Source: Winogradskyella aurantiaca (GTDB lineage: Bacteria > Bacteroidota > Bacteroidia > Flavobacteriales > Flavobacteriaceae). From it: a stretch of 64,000 nucleotides of DNA. Both the position numbers and the translations under genes were made by a program. The notes under the pieces are model-generated. The model was not told the DNA's origin. It did not search any database and saw only the letters and a program-made list of their open reading frames with translations. Location of the stretch: positions 496,001 through 560,000 of the forward strand of contig NZ_QKTV01000001.1 in NCBI RefSeq assembly GCF_003362725.1, read 5' to 3'. Shown in pieces: positions 48,882-58,443 of the stretch. The first letter of the stretch is position 1. The number at the start of each line of letters is the position of its first letter.

Positions 48882-49631
48882 TTATTTACGCTTGTTGACT
48901 TCGTCAATATATTTTTGAAGCGCCATGGTCATTGATGGTGTTTCAGGAGTTGGCGCTGCAATATCAACTCGTAATCCTTTTTCTTTAACAGCCTTAACTG
49001 TGGTGTTTCCAAACACTGCAATACGTGTATTGTTTTGCTTAAAGTCAGGGAAATTATGGAATAAAGACTCAATACCAGAAGGGCTAAAGAACACTAAAAT
49101 ATCATAGTAAACATCTGCAAGATCAGATAAGTCACTAATAACTGTTTTGTAAAAAGTAGCCTGTTTCCAATTAACACCTAAATTGTCTAAAGTTTCAGGA
49201 ATAATTGGTTTTACTTTATCAGTAGTTGGTAACAAAAATGACTCGTCTTTATACTTCTTGATTAAAGGCATAAGATCAGCGAACGTTCTTTTACCGACAT
49301 AAATTTTACGCTTTCTGTAAACCACATATTTCTGTAAATAGTACGCAACAGCTTCCGATTGGCAGAAATACTTCATAGTGTCTGGCACTTTAAAGCGCAT
49401 TTCTTCAGCCACTCTAAAGAAGTGATCAACAGAATTTCTACTAGTAAGAATGATAGCTGTGTAGTTGGAAAGATCGACTTTTTGTTGTCTGATCTCCTTA
49501 GCTTCAACCCCTTCTACATGAATAAAAGGTCTAAAATCAACTTTTACCTTTTGTTTTTCAACTAGGTCAAAGTAGGGGGAGTTCTCAATTTTAGGCTCTG
49601 GCTGGGACACCAAAATCGTTTTCACTTTCAT
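48882..49631 (-). CDS. hemD: Uroporphyrinogen-III synthase
   Basis: A 249-residue HemD that closes and inverts hydroxymethylbilane to uroporphyrinogen III in heme synthesis. The two-domain fold is recognised by AIILTSRNSVDHFF (about residues 57-70), YDILVFFSPSGIESLFHNF and IAVFGNTTVKAVKEKGL. The start at 49631 (MKVKTILVSQPEP) is preferred to a TTG two codons earlier. The DUF4271 gene lies directly upstream. The other heme genes are elsewhere. Confidence 0.93.
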   Translation of the reverse strand: MKVKTILVSQPEPKIENSPYFDLVEKQKVKVDFRPFIHVEGVEAKEIRQQKVDLSNYTAIILTSRNSVDHFFRVAEEMRFKVPDTMKYFCQSEAVAYYLQKYVVYRKRKIYVGKRTFADLMPLIKKYKDESFLLPTTDKVKPIIPETLDNLGVNWKQATFYKTVISDLSDLADVYYDILVFFSPSGIESLFHNFPDFKQNNTRIAVFGNTTVKAVKEKGLRVDIAAPTPETPSMTMALQKYIDEVNKRK

Positions 49632-49644
49632 ACGCAAAGGCTTA

Positions 49645-50298
49645 TTAACCGTTATACTCCTTTAATGCCTTAAATAACAAAATGTAAGGCCCGATTTCAA
49701 GTGCGCAAAGATACAACAAAAAATAGAAAATATTCAGATTAATAGCATTAAGATTATTTTGGTATGTATTTATAAATCCTATAATGTTAATAAGCACTAT
49801 AAATACTAAACAACTATAAATTAATATTTTAGGATCAACCGCGCTATACAATAGAAATAAATTAAAGAAAAGAATAACTAGTCCCGAAAAGTTCTTGTAA
49901 GTCGTCTTTTGAAACAGGTATGAGTCCATCAATTGTTCCATGTCAAAGAGACTTCCTACTAGCCGTTCTACCATGATTTTGATGAGAAAAAACAGGCTTA
50001 CGGCTAACATTACCTTTAAAAAACTATAAAAGTCAAAAACAACTGGTTCTATAAAACTATGGTAACCAAAGAAAATAAATATACTTAAGGAAATGACCAG
50101 GTTTGCGAACAAAAGACCGTCGAAAGTGTCAATAAATTTCTGATCTCTGGTATAGATTTTAAGATATTTTGAGCTGGTGAATACCATCACAAAATCGTTA
50201 AATCTAAGCCTGAATAGTTGTTTGGCCGAAGTAATGCACAACAAACCAATAATGAGGAAAATAGTAAACCACTCGTATGTAACCAACTGTCGTAGCAC
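49645..50298 (-). CDS. DUF4271 membrane protein
   Basis: A 217-residue protein with about six transmembrane helices and the LCITSAKQLFRLRFNDFVMVF motif typical of DUF4271. It is Bacteroidota-specific and generally sits next to hemD, as here (13 bases upstream of it). It opens with GTG at 50298. The function is unknown; cotranscription with hemD is likely. Confidence 0.82.
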   Translation of the reverse strand: MLRQLVTYEWFTIFLIIGLLCITSAKQLFRLRFNDFVMVFTSSKYLKIYTRDQKFIDTFDGLLFANLVISLSIFIFFGYHSFIEPVVFDFYSFLKVMLAVSLFFLIKIMVERLVGSLFDMEQLMDSYLFQKTTYKNFSGLVILFFNLFLLYSAVDPKILIYSCLVFIVLINIIGFINTYQNNLNAINLNIFYFLLYLCALEIGPYILLFKALKEYNG

Positions 50299-50383
50299 CG
50301 TGTAAAGTTATTAAGAATTAATAAATGGATTCTCAATTATTTTAATTGCCTGGTTGTTTATACTCAAACATTGACAAATACAT

Positions 50384-50391
50384 TACATTTG
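50384..50391 (+). promoter_or_regulatory. Promoter -7 box for the glycosyltransferase operon
   Basis: TACATTTG (TAnnTTTG) 15 bases before the ATG at 50407; its presence supports the internal start over the upstream in-frame codon at 50371, which lies before the box. Confidence 0.5.
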
Positions 50392-50406
50392 TTAAAATTT
50401 TCCTTT

Positions 50407-51129
50407 ATGGCGCAAGCCTTAGTCATAATTCCTACATACAACGAGATAGAAAACATTGCTGCTATCATTGCGGCGGTATTTGAATTGGAAGAGCCCTTTA
50501 GTGTTCTGGTTGTTGATGATAATTCTCCAGATGGAACTGCTGATGAGGTCCTTAAAATTCAAAAAGACTTTCCTGAGCGACTTCATTTACTTAGCAGACC
50601 TGGAAAAAGTGGATTAGGCACCGCGTATATAGCTGGTTTTAAATGGGCTTTGGAAAGGTCATACGACTATATTATTGAAATGGATGCGGATTTCTCGCAT
50701 GATCCTAAGGACCTCCCTAAGTTACTTGAAGCCTGTAAATCTGGAGCTGATGTTTCCATTGGGTCGCGTTATGTCAATGGTGTCAATGTGGTCAACTGGT
50801 CTATGAAACGGGTTCTCTTGTCTTACTTCGCCTCAAAATACGTGCGTTTCATCACGCGCATGCGAATCTGTGATACCACGGCAGGGTTTGTCTGCTACAG
50901 ACGGGCCGTTTTAGAAGCTATTAAATTGGACAAGCTTAAATTTGTAGGTTATGCTTTTCAAATTGAAATGAAATTTAAAGCGTATAAGAGAGGCTTTAAT
51001 ATCACTGAGGTACCAGTCATCTTCACAGACAGAACCAAGGGTAAATCTAAAATGAGTGGGAATATTGTTTATGAAGCCATATTTGGAGTGATTTCACTTA
51101 AAGTAAGTAGTTTGTTTAAATCCTATTAA
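50407..51129 (+). CDS. Polyprenol-phosphate mannosyltransferase-like GT2
   Basis: A 240-residue family 2 glycosyltransferase of the dolichol-phosphate mannose synthase type: ALVIIPTYNEIENI, VLVVDDNSPDGTADEV, IIEMDADFSHDPKDLPKL (metal-binding DAD), ISGSRY-like VSIGSRYVNG and VPVIFTDRTKGKSKMS. It has no C-terminal membrane helices, so it is the soluble, peripheral type that charges a lipid carrier. A promoter box directly upstream fixes the start at 50407. It heads the three-gene unit with pyrC and the DUF4296 lipoprotein (gaps of 7 and 2 bases). Confidence 0.92.
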   Translation: MAQALVIIPTYNEIENIAAIIAAVFELEEPFSVLVVDDNSPDGTADEVLKIQKDFPERLHLLSRPGKSGLGTAYIAGFKWALERSYDYIIEMDADFSHDPKDLPKLLEACKSGADVSIGSRYVNGVNVVNWSMKRVLLSYFASKYVRFITRMRICDTTAGFVCYRRAVLEAIKLDKLKFVGYAFQIEMKFKAYKRGFNITEVPVIFTDRTKGKSKMSGNIVYEAIFGVISLKVSSLFKSY

Positions 51130-51136
51130 GTTCCAA

Positions 51137-52474
51137 ATGCAAGAAATTTTAATAAAGGGTGCCAAAATTGTTAATGAGGGTACTGTAGAAAAAAAAGACC
51201 TTTTAATTTCAGGTAATTACATAAGTAAAATAGATGTTGATATTCCGGTAGAACCTAACTACCATCTTATTGAAGCAAACGGTAAGTATTTGATACCTGG
51301 AGCCATTGACGATCAGGTTCATTTTAGGCAGCCTGGTCTTACCCATAAAGCGGATATAAAATCTGAATCAAGGGCAGCCGTTGCAGGTGGGGTAACTTCT
51401 TTTATTGAGATGCCAAATACTAAACCACAGACAACGACAGTTGAAAAGTTGGAAGAAAAATTTGTCATGGCGGCTGAAAGTGCCTATGCCAATTATTCCT
51501 TTATGTTTGGTGGCACTAATGATAACCTGGACGAAATAAAGAAGGTAAATACCAAGACTGTTGCAGGATTAAAACTGTTCCTTGGATCGTCAACAGGAAA
51601 TATGTTAGTGGATGACCCAGAGGTGTTGGAAACTATATTCTCCAGCACTAGTCTTGTTATTTCAGTGCATTGCGAAGACGAAGCTACTATTAGAAATAAT
51701 ACTGAAATTTTCACTGAAAAGTATGGAGACGATATTCCGATGTCCGCTCACCCATTGATCCGAAGTGAGGAAGCTTGCTACCTTTCTAGTTCCAAGGCCA
51801 TAGAACTTGCCAAAAAAACAGGGGCTCGATTGCATGTATTTCATTTATCAACAGGGAAGGAGACCCACTTGTTTAGAAATGATATACCGTTAAAGGATAA
51901 AAAAATTACAGCAGAGGTATGTATTCATCACTTATGGTTCTCTGACGAAGACTATGAAAAAAAGGGAAGTCATATCAAATGGAATCCTGCAGTTAAAAAA
52001 GCTTCTGATCGAGAGCAGTTATGGGAAGCCTTATTGGATGGGCGTATTGATGTTATTGCTACAGATCATGCCCCACATACAAAGGAGGAAAAGCAAGGCA
52101 AATACAAAGAGGCTCCTTCCGGAGGGCCTTTAGTGCAGCATGCCATAGTGGCCATGTTTGATAAATATCACGAGGGTAAAATTACCGTGGAGAATATTGT
52201 AGAAAAAATGGCTCATAATCCAGCTATTTTATTCGATGTTGAAAAAAGGGGCTATATAAAAGAGGGATTCTTTGCGGATTTAGTATTGGTAGACCCTGAA
52301 AATCCCTGGACCGTGACTGAAGACAGTTTGTTATACAAGTGCGGATGGTCACCGTTTACAGGACATACCTTTAAAAGTAAAATTACCCACACCATCATAA
52401 ATGGGCAATTGGTTTATAACAATGGTGAGGTGTCTAACGTTAAAGCAGGAAAGCGTTTAACATTTAGCAGATAG
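51137..52474 (+). CDS. pyrC: Dihydroorotase
   Basis: A 445-residue amidohydrolase. Metal and substrate residues appear in order: PGAIDDQVHFRQPG (HxR at about 60), the bridging-Lys region AGLKLFLGSSTG, VISVHCEDEA, LHVFHLSTG and VIATDHAPHTKEEK (catalytic Asp). The Class I long form suits dihydroorotase of pyrimidine synthesis; allantoinase is less likely given the neighbours. It is 7 bases after the glycosyltransferase gene, with DUF4296 directly after. Confidence 0.93.
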   Translation: MQEILIKGAKIVNEGTVEKKDLLISGNYISKIDVDIPVEPNYHLIEANGKYLIPGAIDDQVHFRQPGLTHKADIKSESRAAVAGGVTSFIEMPNTKPQTTTVEKLEEKFVMAAESAYANYSFMFGGTNDNLDEIKKVNTKTVAGLKLFLGSSTGNMLVDDPEVLETIFSSTSLVISVHCEDEATIRNNTEIFTEKYGDDIPMSAHPLIRSEEACYLSSSKAIELAKKTGARLHVFHLSTGKETHLFRNDIPLKDKKITAEVCIHHLWFSDEDYEKKGSHIKWNPAVKKASDREQLWEALLDGRIDVIATDHAPHTKEEKQGKYKEAPSGGPLVQHAIVAMFDKYHEGKITVENIVEKMAHNPAILFDVEKRGYIKEGFFADLVLVDPENPWTVTEDSLLYKCGWSPFTGHTFKSKITHTIINGQLVYNNGEVSNVKAGKRLTFSR

Positions 52475-52476
52475 AA

Positions 52477-52905
52477 ATGCGAATAATAAGACTTGTCCTC
52501 GTTCTATGCATTGTGTTTTCTTGCAATAAAAAGCAACGTCCAGACCCTCCTGAAGACTTGTTGACTAAGGTGGAGATGTCCAATATTTTGTACGAAATGT
52601 TTATTATTAATTCGGCCAAAGGATCTAGTATGAAAGTACTTCAGGAAAATGGTGTGGATCCTGATAAGTATGTGCTAGAAAGGTTTGATATTGATAGTAC
52701 CCGCTTTGTAAATAGCAATAACTATTATGCGTACAGTTATGATGATTACCGAGAAATAATGACCTTGATTGAGGAGCGTATTTCTGAAGAAAAAGAATAC
52801 TATGAGGAGGTTCTGGAAGAAGAGCAGGCAGCGGCAAAACGAAGAGCAGATTCATTACGTAAAGTAAAACCGAAAAAAGCCAAGCCAAAAAAGCCTAAAA
52901 GTTAG
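52477..52905 (+). CDS. DUF4296 lipoprotein
   Basis: A 142-residue lipoprotein (MRIIRLVLVLCIVFSC, acylated Cys at 16) with the DUF4296 domain: DLLTKVEMSNILYEMFIINSA (in part), RFDIDSTRFVNSNNYYAYSYDDYREI. The tail is an acidic helix followed by a Lys/Pro-rich end (KPKKAKPKKPK). The family is Bacteroidota-specific with no known role. It is 2 bases after pyrC and overlaps the convergent epimerase gene by 11 bp. Confidence 0.88.
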   Translation: MRIIRLVLVLCIVFSCNKKQRPDPPEDLLTKVEMSNILYEMFIINSAKGSSMKVLQENGVDPDKYVLERFDIDSTRFVNSNNYYAYSYDDYREIMTLIEERISEEKEYYEEVLEEEQAAAKRRADSLRKVKPKKAKPKKPKS

Positions 52906-53911
52906 CTGATTTAAACCAATTAGCAGTATCGTCAATAACAGATTCAAGGGGCTCAAATTCAAAACTTAGAGCCTCTTTTATTTTGGTGTTATCGTATTTA
53001 GTTATGGCGGTTGACGACCGTGCCATATGCTTACTTAATTGTCGACGTTTACCAAGGATTTTATGTACTAACCAATCCAATCTCCAGGCAACAGCTAAGA
53101 GGAAGGGTGAGGCCTCCTTTTTGGGTCGTGAAACACCTAAGGCATCGCAGACCAGAAATTGGAATTTTTTAAAACTTAGGTTCTCTGCCACAAGAATGAA
53201 ACCTTGATTTTTAATGCTACTATCCATAAGTGAGGTCATACAATGAACCACATCCGATACACCAACATAGCCCGCAACACCATTGGTGTAATAACGCATC
53301 CCTTTGGACATTTTGTAAAAGAGACTTCCGCTGCTACCACTTTTCCAGAAACCACCACCGATAATGATTCCAGGATTGACAACAACAACATCAATTCCTT
53401 CTTGTGAGCCTCGCCAAACTTCCATTTCCGCACCGTATTTGGTAATGGCATAAACATTATTATCTTCCTCGGGGTTCCAGGCCGTTTTTTCGGTAATTAA
53501 AATTTCAGGATTAAGTTCACTTCCTATGGCAGCAATAGAACTAACGTAGCATAATTTGTTAATCTTATGAGAGATACATAGGTTAACAATATTAGCCGTG
53601 CCTTCGATGTTTACCTTACGTAACTGTTTGTATTTGTCGGGCTCAAAAGACACAAATGCTGCAGAATGATACACTTGTTTTACGTCTTTAAAGGCCTCTG
53701 TTAATTTTGGTATATCATTGAGATCTGCCTCTACCCATTCAATTTTTTCGAAATGAGAAAGACTGCAATTGGGTAAATATTCAAAAACGGTTTTTACCAA
53801 AGGAATCTTGTGTTCTCTTCTGTAGATCGCTCGAATCTTAGTATCGCGTTTTGTTAATTCTACAAGGAGATGTGCGCCAACAAGTCCTGTGCCACCAGTA
53901 ACTAATATCAT
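52895..53911 (-). CDS. NAD-dependent epimerase/dehydratase
   Basis: A 338-residue extended short-chain dehydrogenase. The NAD loop is LVTGGTGLVGAHLLVELTKR, the catalytic pair YxxxK is in VYAITKYGAEME, and LCYVSSIAAIG holds the Ser. Length and VNPGIIIGGGFW suit the dihydroflavonol-reductase-like branch. The substrate is unknown. The 3' end overlaps the DUF4296 gene by 11 bp; divergent from tyrS. Confidence 0.88.
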   Translation of the reverse strand: MILVTGGTGLVGAHLLVELTKRDTKIRAIYRREHKIPLVKTVFEYLPNCSLSHFEKIEWVEADLNDIPKLTEAFKDVKQVYHSAAFVSFEPDKYKQLRKVNIEGTANIVNLCISHKINKLCYVSSIAAIGSELNPEILITEKTAWNPEEDNNVYAITKYGAEMEVWRGSQEGIDVVVVNPGIIIGGGFWKSGSSGSLFYKMSKGMRYYTNGVAGYVGVSDVVHCMTSLMDSSIKNQGFILVAENLSFKKFQFLVCDALGVSRPKKEASPFLLAVAWRLDWLVHKILGKRRQLSKHMARSSTAITKYDNTKIKEALSFEFEPLESVIDDTANWFKSANF

Positions 53912-53965
53912 GGTATCTAAATTACGCTTTTTTGATTTTGTCTTTTCTCTTTTATCATGGAAATA

Positions 53966-53973
53966 TATCTTTG
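53966..53973 (+). promoter_or_regulatory. Promoter -7 box for tyrS
   Basis: TATCTTTG fits TAnnTTTG, 25 bases before the ATG; a TTTG lies 25 bases upstream, slightly beyond the usual 17-23. Confidence 0.5.
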
Positions 53974-53997
53974 CCTTTTTATTAGACGAATCAGTTT

Positions 53998-55293
53998 ATG
54001 GCTAAAGATTTTATCGAGGAGTTGACCTGGAGAGGCATGCTGCATGATGCAATGCCCGGAGTAGAGGACCATTTAAATGAAACAATGCGCAGTGCTTACA
54101 TTGGATTTGATCCAACGGCTGATTCCCTGCACATTGGAAATTTGGTCCCCATTATGCTTTTAGCGCATTACCAGCGTTGCGGCCATAAACCAGTAGCCCT
54201 GGTTGGTGGTGCAACAGGAATGATAGGTGATCCATCAGGAAAATCTAATGAGCGTAACCTCTTAGATGAAACGACATTAAGACATAATCAGGAAGCAATT
54301 AAAAAGCAGCTAGCACATTTTCTAGATTTTGATAGTAAGGCTGATAATGCCGCTGTACTCGTTAATAATTACGATTGGATGAAATCGTTTTCTTTCCTGG
54401 AATTTATTCGTGATGTTGGGAAGCATATTACGGTCAATTATATGATGGCCAAAGACTCGGTAAAAAATAGAATAACAGGTGAGGCCACGGAAGGAATGAG
54501 TTTTACAGAATTCACCTATCAATTGGTTCAGGGTTATGATTTTCTACATTTATACCGCGATATGGACTGCTCTATTCAAATGGGGGGGAGCGACCAATGG
54601 GGAAATATTACCACAGGAACCGAACTGATTCGACGAATCGCTCAAGGTAAAGGCTTTGCAATAACCTGTCCCTTAATAACCAAGAGCGACGGTTCTAAAT
54701 TTGGAAAATCTGAAGGAGGTAATGTCTGGTTGGATTCGAACCGCACCTCTCCTTACAAGTTCTATCAGTATTGGATCAATAGCAGTGATGAAGATGCCGA
54801 AAAGTATATTAAAATCTTCACATTTTTAGAGGAAGAACAAATAGAAGCCTTAATAGAAGAACACAGGGAAACACCGCACTTACGCCAATTGCAAAAAAGA
54901 CTAGCTAAGGAGATTACGTCAATGGTTCATTCCTCAGCTGATTTTGAAAACGCTGAAAAGGCTTCTCAGATATTATTTAGCAAATCCTTTAAAGAAGATA
55001 TCGCAACATTAAGTGAAGCGTTATTTTTAGAAGTCTTTGAAGGAGTGCCACAGGCTGAAATTCCAAGCTCTGAGTTTGATGCTGGTGTGGATATGATAGC
55101 AGCTCTGGCGGCTAAGACTAATTTCCTAAACTCTAACGGAGAGGCCAGGCGCGCCTTAAAAGAAAATTCTATAAGCGTTAATAAGTCTAAGGTGAAGGAA
55201 GATTATCTTTTAAGTCATGAAGATCTTATTAATGGCAAATATGTGGTGCTTAACAAAGGGAAACGTAACACTTATATAGTCAAGGCTGTATAA
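53998..55293 (+). CDS. tyrS: Tyrosyl-tRNA synthetase
   Basis: A 431-residue class I synthetase. The HIGH-type signature is [10 protein letters not shown] (about residue 45) and the KMSKS loop appears as [11 protein letters not shown], the TyrRS variant. [12 protein letters not shown] is the tyrosine-binding segment. The C-terminal S4-like RNA-binding domain (about 360-431, [17 protein letters not shown]) is complete. It stands alone with its own promoter box and a terminator. Confidence 0.97.
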   Translation: MAKDFIEELTWRGMLHDAMPGVEDHLNETMRSAYIGFDPTADSLHIGNLVPIMLLAHYQRCGHKPVALVGGATGMIGDPSGKSNERNLLDETTLRHNQEAIKKQLAHFLDFDSKADNAAVLVNNYDWMKSFSFLEFIRDVGKHITVNYMMAKDSVKNRITGEATEGMSFTEFTYQLVQGYDFLHLYRDMDCSIQMGGSDQWGNITTGTELIRRIAQGKGFAITCPLITKSDGSKFGKSEGGNVWLDSNRTSPYKFYQYWINSSDEDAEKYIKIFTFLEEEQIEALIEEHRETPHLRQLQKRLAKEITSMVHSSADFENAEKASQILFSKSFKEDIATLSEALFLEVFEGVPQAEIPSSEFDAGVDMIAALAAKTNFLNSNGEARRALKENSISVNKSKVKEDYLLSHEDLINGKYVVLNKGKRNTYIVKAV

Positions 55294-55295
55294 AG

Positions 55296-55324
55296 AAAAG
55301 TGTCCCGAAGAATGGGACACTTTT
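55296..55324. terminator. Bidirectional terminator between tyrS and the LuxE-like gene
   Basis: AAAAGTGTCCC (55296-55306) pairs with GGGACACTTTT (55314-55324), loop of 7. The T-runs are four long on either strand, so strength is moderate. Confidence 0.75.
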
Positions 55325-55394
55325 ACTAACCAACCAATCTACTGTAATTTTGATACCTCACAGTGATGACTTGGTCGTAAATGTTTACCTGAAC

Positions 55395-56375
55395 TTACAA
55401 AGCCATTAAATTACATCCGCGAATATCTGAATGGTCAAAACGGCCAATGACTTGGAAATCCCCGTTTGCTTCAACCCGACCTAAATCTTGAGTAGCAATA
55501 AAACTACAAGAGTTGCTATTAGCCAGGTCTATAATGTTTAAGCCTCCGGTTTTATTGGTCCCTAATATATGAAAGGGATCTTCTGTCTCCCTTGTTAAGA
55601 CTTTCATCCATGGAGGGCATTTAAAGATTCCCTGTCCTTTAGAATAGGCCTGACTTAATAGTTCTGTCATACCATATTCGCTGTGAATGGCCTCAACCCC
55701 AAACCCTTTTTGTAATAACTGATGAAGGTCTTCTCGTATTAGTTCCTTACGACGCCCTTTCATACCCCCAGTTTCCATGACGATGGTATGTTGTAACTTC
55801 TGGGGATACTTCTCAATAAAATTCAGAAGCGCAAATGACACTCCTATAAGCAATGTTGGAGTCTGATTGGATTCCAACTCTTTAAGTGTTAGGTCTAAAT
55901 CTTCATGATTATAAAGATAAAACCCACTTTGAGGATGTTTGCTGGTTTTAATCAGTCCCTCTACCATATAAATTAAAGAGGACCCTTCACGCTCCAGATA
56001 ACTTGGAAGCAGTCCTAAAATAGCATAGTCCTGAATGCCTCCATAAAAGTGTTGAAAACCGGAAGTATAACTTTTATGGTACAATTCCAAATCTAAGACC
56101 TCATGCTTGCTAGTGACTGAACCTGTGGTTCCAGAGCTCGTGAATGTTTTCTCTACTTGGTCGGTGCCACTTAGTATTTGCTTCGATTTAAAAAAAGAAA
56201 TGGGCAGAAATGGAATCTCCTCAATAGTATTAATATCTCCAGGATGTTTGTACAACAGATCGCAAAAGGATCTGTAAACAGGATTATTTTCAAATTGAAA
56301 GGCAAAGAGTTCCATAGCAATTGTATTGAACTCTTCTTCGCTTGAAATATTAAAGACATCCCGGGTGAATTTCAT
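55395..56375 (-). CDS. LuxE-like acyl-protein synthetase
   Basis: A 326-residue protein of the LuxE family, which adenylates fatty acids and transfers them to a thiol. The adenylation loop is FTSSGTTGSVTSKHEV (about residue 84-100), and HSEYGMTELLSQAYSKG is the second motif; the ANL-like C-terminus ends GRVEANGDFQVIGRFDHSDIRG (in part). Luciferase and fatty-reductase genes are absent, so light production is not implied. In other Bacteroidota such orphan genes occur near surface glycan loci; here the neighbours are tyrS and a secreted protein. It is bounded by terminators on both sides. Confidence 0.85.
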   Translation of the reverse strand: MKFTRDVFNISSEEEFNTIAMELFAFQFENNPVYRSFCDLLYKHPGDINTIEEIPFLPISFFKSKQILSGTDQVEKTFTSSGTTGSVTSKHEVLDLELYHKSYTSGFQHFYGGIQDYAILGLLPSYLEREGSSLIYMVEGLIKTSKHPQSGFYLYNHEDLDLTLKELESNQTPTLLIGVSFALLNFIEKYPQKLQHTIVMETGGMKGRRKELIREDLHQLLQKGFGVEAIHSEYGMTELLSQAYSKGQGIFKCPPWMKVLTRETEDPFHILGTNKTGGLNIIDLANSNSCSFIATQDLGRVEANGDFQVIGRFDHSDIRGCNLMAL

Positions 56376-56390
56376 GGCCCAAAAATATCA

Positions 56391-56424
56391 AATAAAAAAG
56401 CGCTGTAACCATACAGCGCTTTTT
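56391..56424 (-). terminator. Terminator after the T9SS-secreted protein gene
   Basis: On the minus strand a 13-bp stem (56424-56412 with 56407-56395, loop of 4) is followed by T-runs. It lies between the T9SS gene and the LuxE-like gene, so these are separate transcripts. Confidence 0.9.
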
Positions 56425-56445
56425 AAGATTATAAGAATAGTGGTC

Positions 56446-58227
56446 TTATTTAATCACTAGTTTTTTGGTAATGGAATTGCCATTGTCCGATATCCTTAAG
56501 ATGTATAGTCCCGATTTTAGGTCAGATACATCAATTTGGTTGTTGGAAACTTGAGTGTCCAGGATCTCTTTGCCTAAGATATCATAAACGGTTATATCTA
56601 ATTCAGTGCTTCCTTGATGAACTATGTTGACTAAACCATTTTCAACAGGATTTGGATAAATACTAAAATCTCTAATTTCAAATTCATCGTTGGATAATAC
56701 TTCATTTGGTGCTCTTGGGTATACCTGTACTGTTCCAAAAAATTCTCCCGCCAACACTGTAATTGATGTTGGAGAATTTGGGATAAGTTCACCATCCATA
56801 TTATCATTTGGATAGTTCGTTCTAAATATTAGAGGCCCGCCACTTGAGTCTGAAATGTCATAATTTGTGCTGGATGAGAAGGTATTTACACCATTACCAT
56901 CGGCAAAAGTGACATCACTTATAAATACAAGTTGCGACTCATAGGTGTCAATATTATTCAATAAATCATCTATGCTTACCACTTGTGCAGATATGCTAAC
57001 TCCGGTTGACGAAGGTGCACCAGGGTCGCTAGAAGGGACTAATTGTAATACATTTCCAAATTCCCCTAATTCCCCAGTTAATCCTGTAATGCCATCACCA
57101 GTATTGTATGCAGTAGTAATAATTGCACTATTGTCATCAATTAATATTCCGCCACTTGAATCTTGAATGAAAATTTGATTTCTGGAGTTCCCAGTTACAA
57201 AACTCACAATTACTTCACCTGTAATTTGGTATAAATTTCCTTGAACGCCGGCTCTCAGGCCTGCAATGTCTGCCACTTGAGACACAGATGCTATGCTAAA
57301 GCTGATGGAATCTGAATCTAAAACGCCGCCATCTACAAGGTCAACATTCACGTCAATTGCATCTCCGTCACTTAACCCATTTATGGTGAACGGACTGCTT
57401 ACACCATTACTTACGGCTGGTGTACCACCATTAATTACAACCGATATGTTTACGGTTGCGCCAGGGTCATTATCTATAGAAAACTCAACATCAACAGATG
57501 TGGTTCCTGAATCAAGAACTTCACCGTCACCAGGTGAATCTATGTTAATGGCTGGATCTGTTTGCTCAGCGAAAGTTACAACATCATTGAAGGTTTGACC
57601 AATCATCAGATCATCTACTCGAATAGTTTCATTTTCATCTGAATCAGATTGTCGTAAATCAAAAGATGTAACAGAAAAAGCACCGTCAGGACTACCAGTT
57701 ATTGAAGTGTCAGAGGACATTGTCGGATCAATCCATAGAGTAGCCGTACCAGTGTCTTGATTGAATCTTATGATAGCTCTATAAGTTACACCATAAGTAA
57801 GGTCTGTTGCCCAAACATCTTCAGCAGTGTTGTCATCAGAGGAAATACCAACGGAGTAGTCTCCGCCACCTGTAGGTGGAACAATATCCATTTGTGCTCT
57901 AAAGCTAAAATGAGCAAAGTATTCAAAATCAGTACCTGCATCTGAGTAGGGTGCACCTAAATCATCAACAGAGAAATCGAAACCGGCGTAAATGTCACCG
58001 TTTACAGCCGAAAAAGTAATCTCAACGTCCTCGCTTGGAGTACCATGTTGAACTACAGCTTTACCTGATTCAACCAATAAATCTCCTTCTGCACCGCTAG
58101 AATTTAACCAACCGCCATTTGGCACCAAACTACCGTCTGGATAACTAAAACTCTCGGCAACTATCACCTGTCCGAAGGAAAGCAAAGTTGTAAATAGGGA
58201 TAAAATGGTAATGTAAAGTTTTTTCAT
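56446..58227 (-). CDS. T9SS-secreted multidomain protein
   Basis: A 593-residue secreted protein: signal peptide MKKLYITILSLFTTLLSFGQ; a lectin/LamG-like N-terminal part (about 22-205, IVAESFSYPDGSLVPNGGW); an Ig-like domain (about 215-310, ISPGDGEVLDSGTTSVDVEF, approximate); an OB-fold/DUF5689-like domain (about 315-500, LYQITGEVIVSFVTGNSRNQ then IFIQDSSGGILIDD); and a type A T9SS sorting domain (about 520-593, FSIYPNPVENGLVNI, KSGLYILRI, KKLVIK). It is exported to the surface through the type IX system. No catalytic motif is seen, so the function is open; it may bind polysaccharide. It is flanked by a terminator and a 216-base divergent gap. Confidence 0.87.
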   Translation of the reverse strand: MKKLYITILSLFTTLLSFGQVIVAESFSYPDGSLVPNGGWLNSSGAEGDLLVESGKAVVQHGTPSEDVEITFSAVNGDIYAGFDFSVDDLGAPYSDAGTDFEYFAHFSFRAQMDIVPPTGGGDYSVGISSDDNTAEDVWATDLTYGVTYRAIIRFNQDTGTATLWIDPTMSSDTSITGSPDGAFSVTSFDLRQSDSDENETIRVDDLMIGQTFNDVVTFAEQTDPAINIDSPGDGEVLDSGTTSVDVEFSIDNDPGATVNISVVINGGTPAVSNGVSSPFTINGLSDGDAIDVNVDLVDGGVLDSDSISFSIASVSQVADIAGLRAGVQGNLYQITGEVIVSFVTGNSRNQIFIQDSSGGILIDDNSAIITTAYNTGDGITGLTGELGEFGNVLQLVPSSDPGAPSSTGVSISAQVVSIDDLLNNIDTYESQLVFISDVTFADGNGVNTFSSSTNYDISDSSGGPLIFRTNYPNDNMDGELIPNSPTSITVLAGEFFGTVQVYPRAPNEVLSNDEFEIRDFSIYPNPVENGLVNIVHQGSTELDITVYDILGKEILDTQVSNNQIDVSDLKSGLYILRISDNGNSITKKLVIK

Positions 58228-58443
58228 AAGGATTGATTTAATTAATTAGAAGACTTAAAAATATAAAATGTTGATAAAAGTTAAACAAAATAACTTTCCA
58301 TAATAATCAACAGTTGTTAAAGTATTAAAGATTGCCTACAGACTTGTTCAGCTAATGTTAGAGAATTGTTATGAATTTTAGCCAATGTAAAGGGTATCTA
58401 AGATAAGCTTTATATTTACCTGAGTTAAGCTTAATTTTACAGC

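Noticed and set aside
55395-56375. Bioluminescence locus
   Set aside because: Only a LuxE-like protein is present; no luxA, luxB, luxC or luxD genes.
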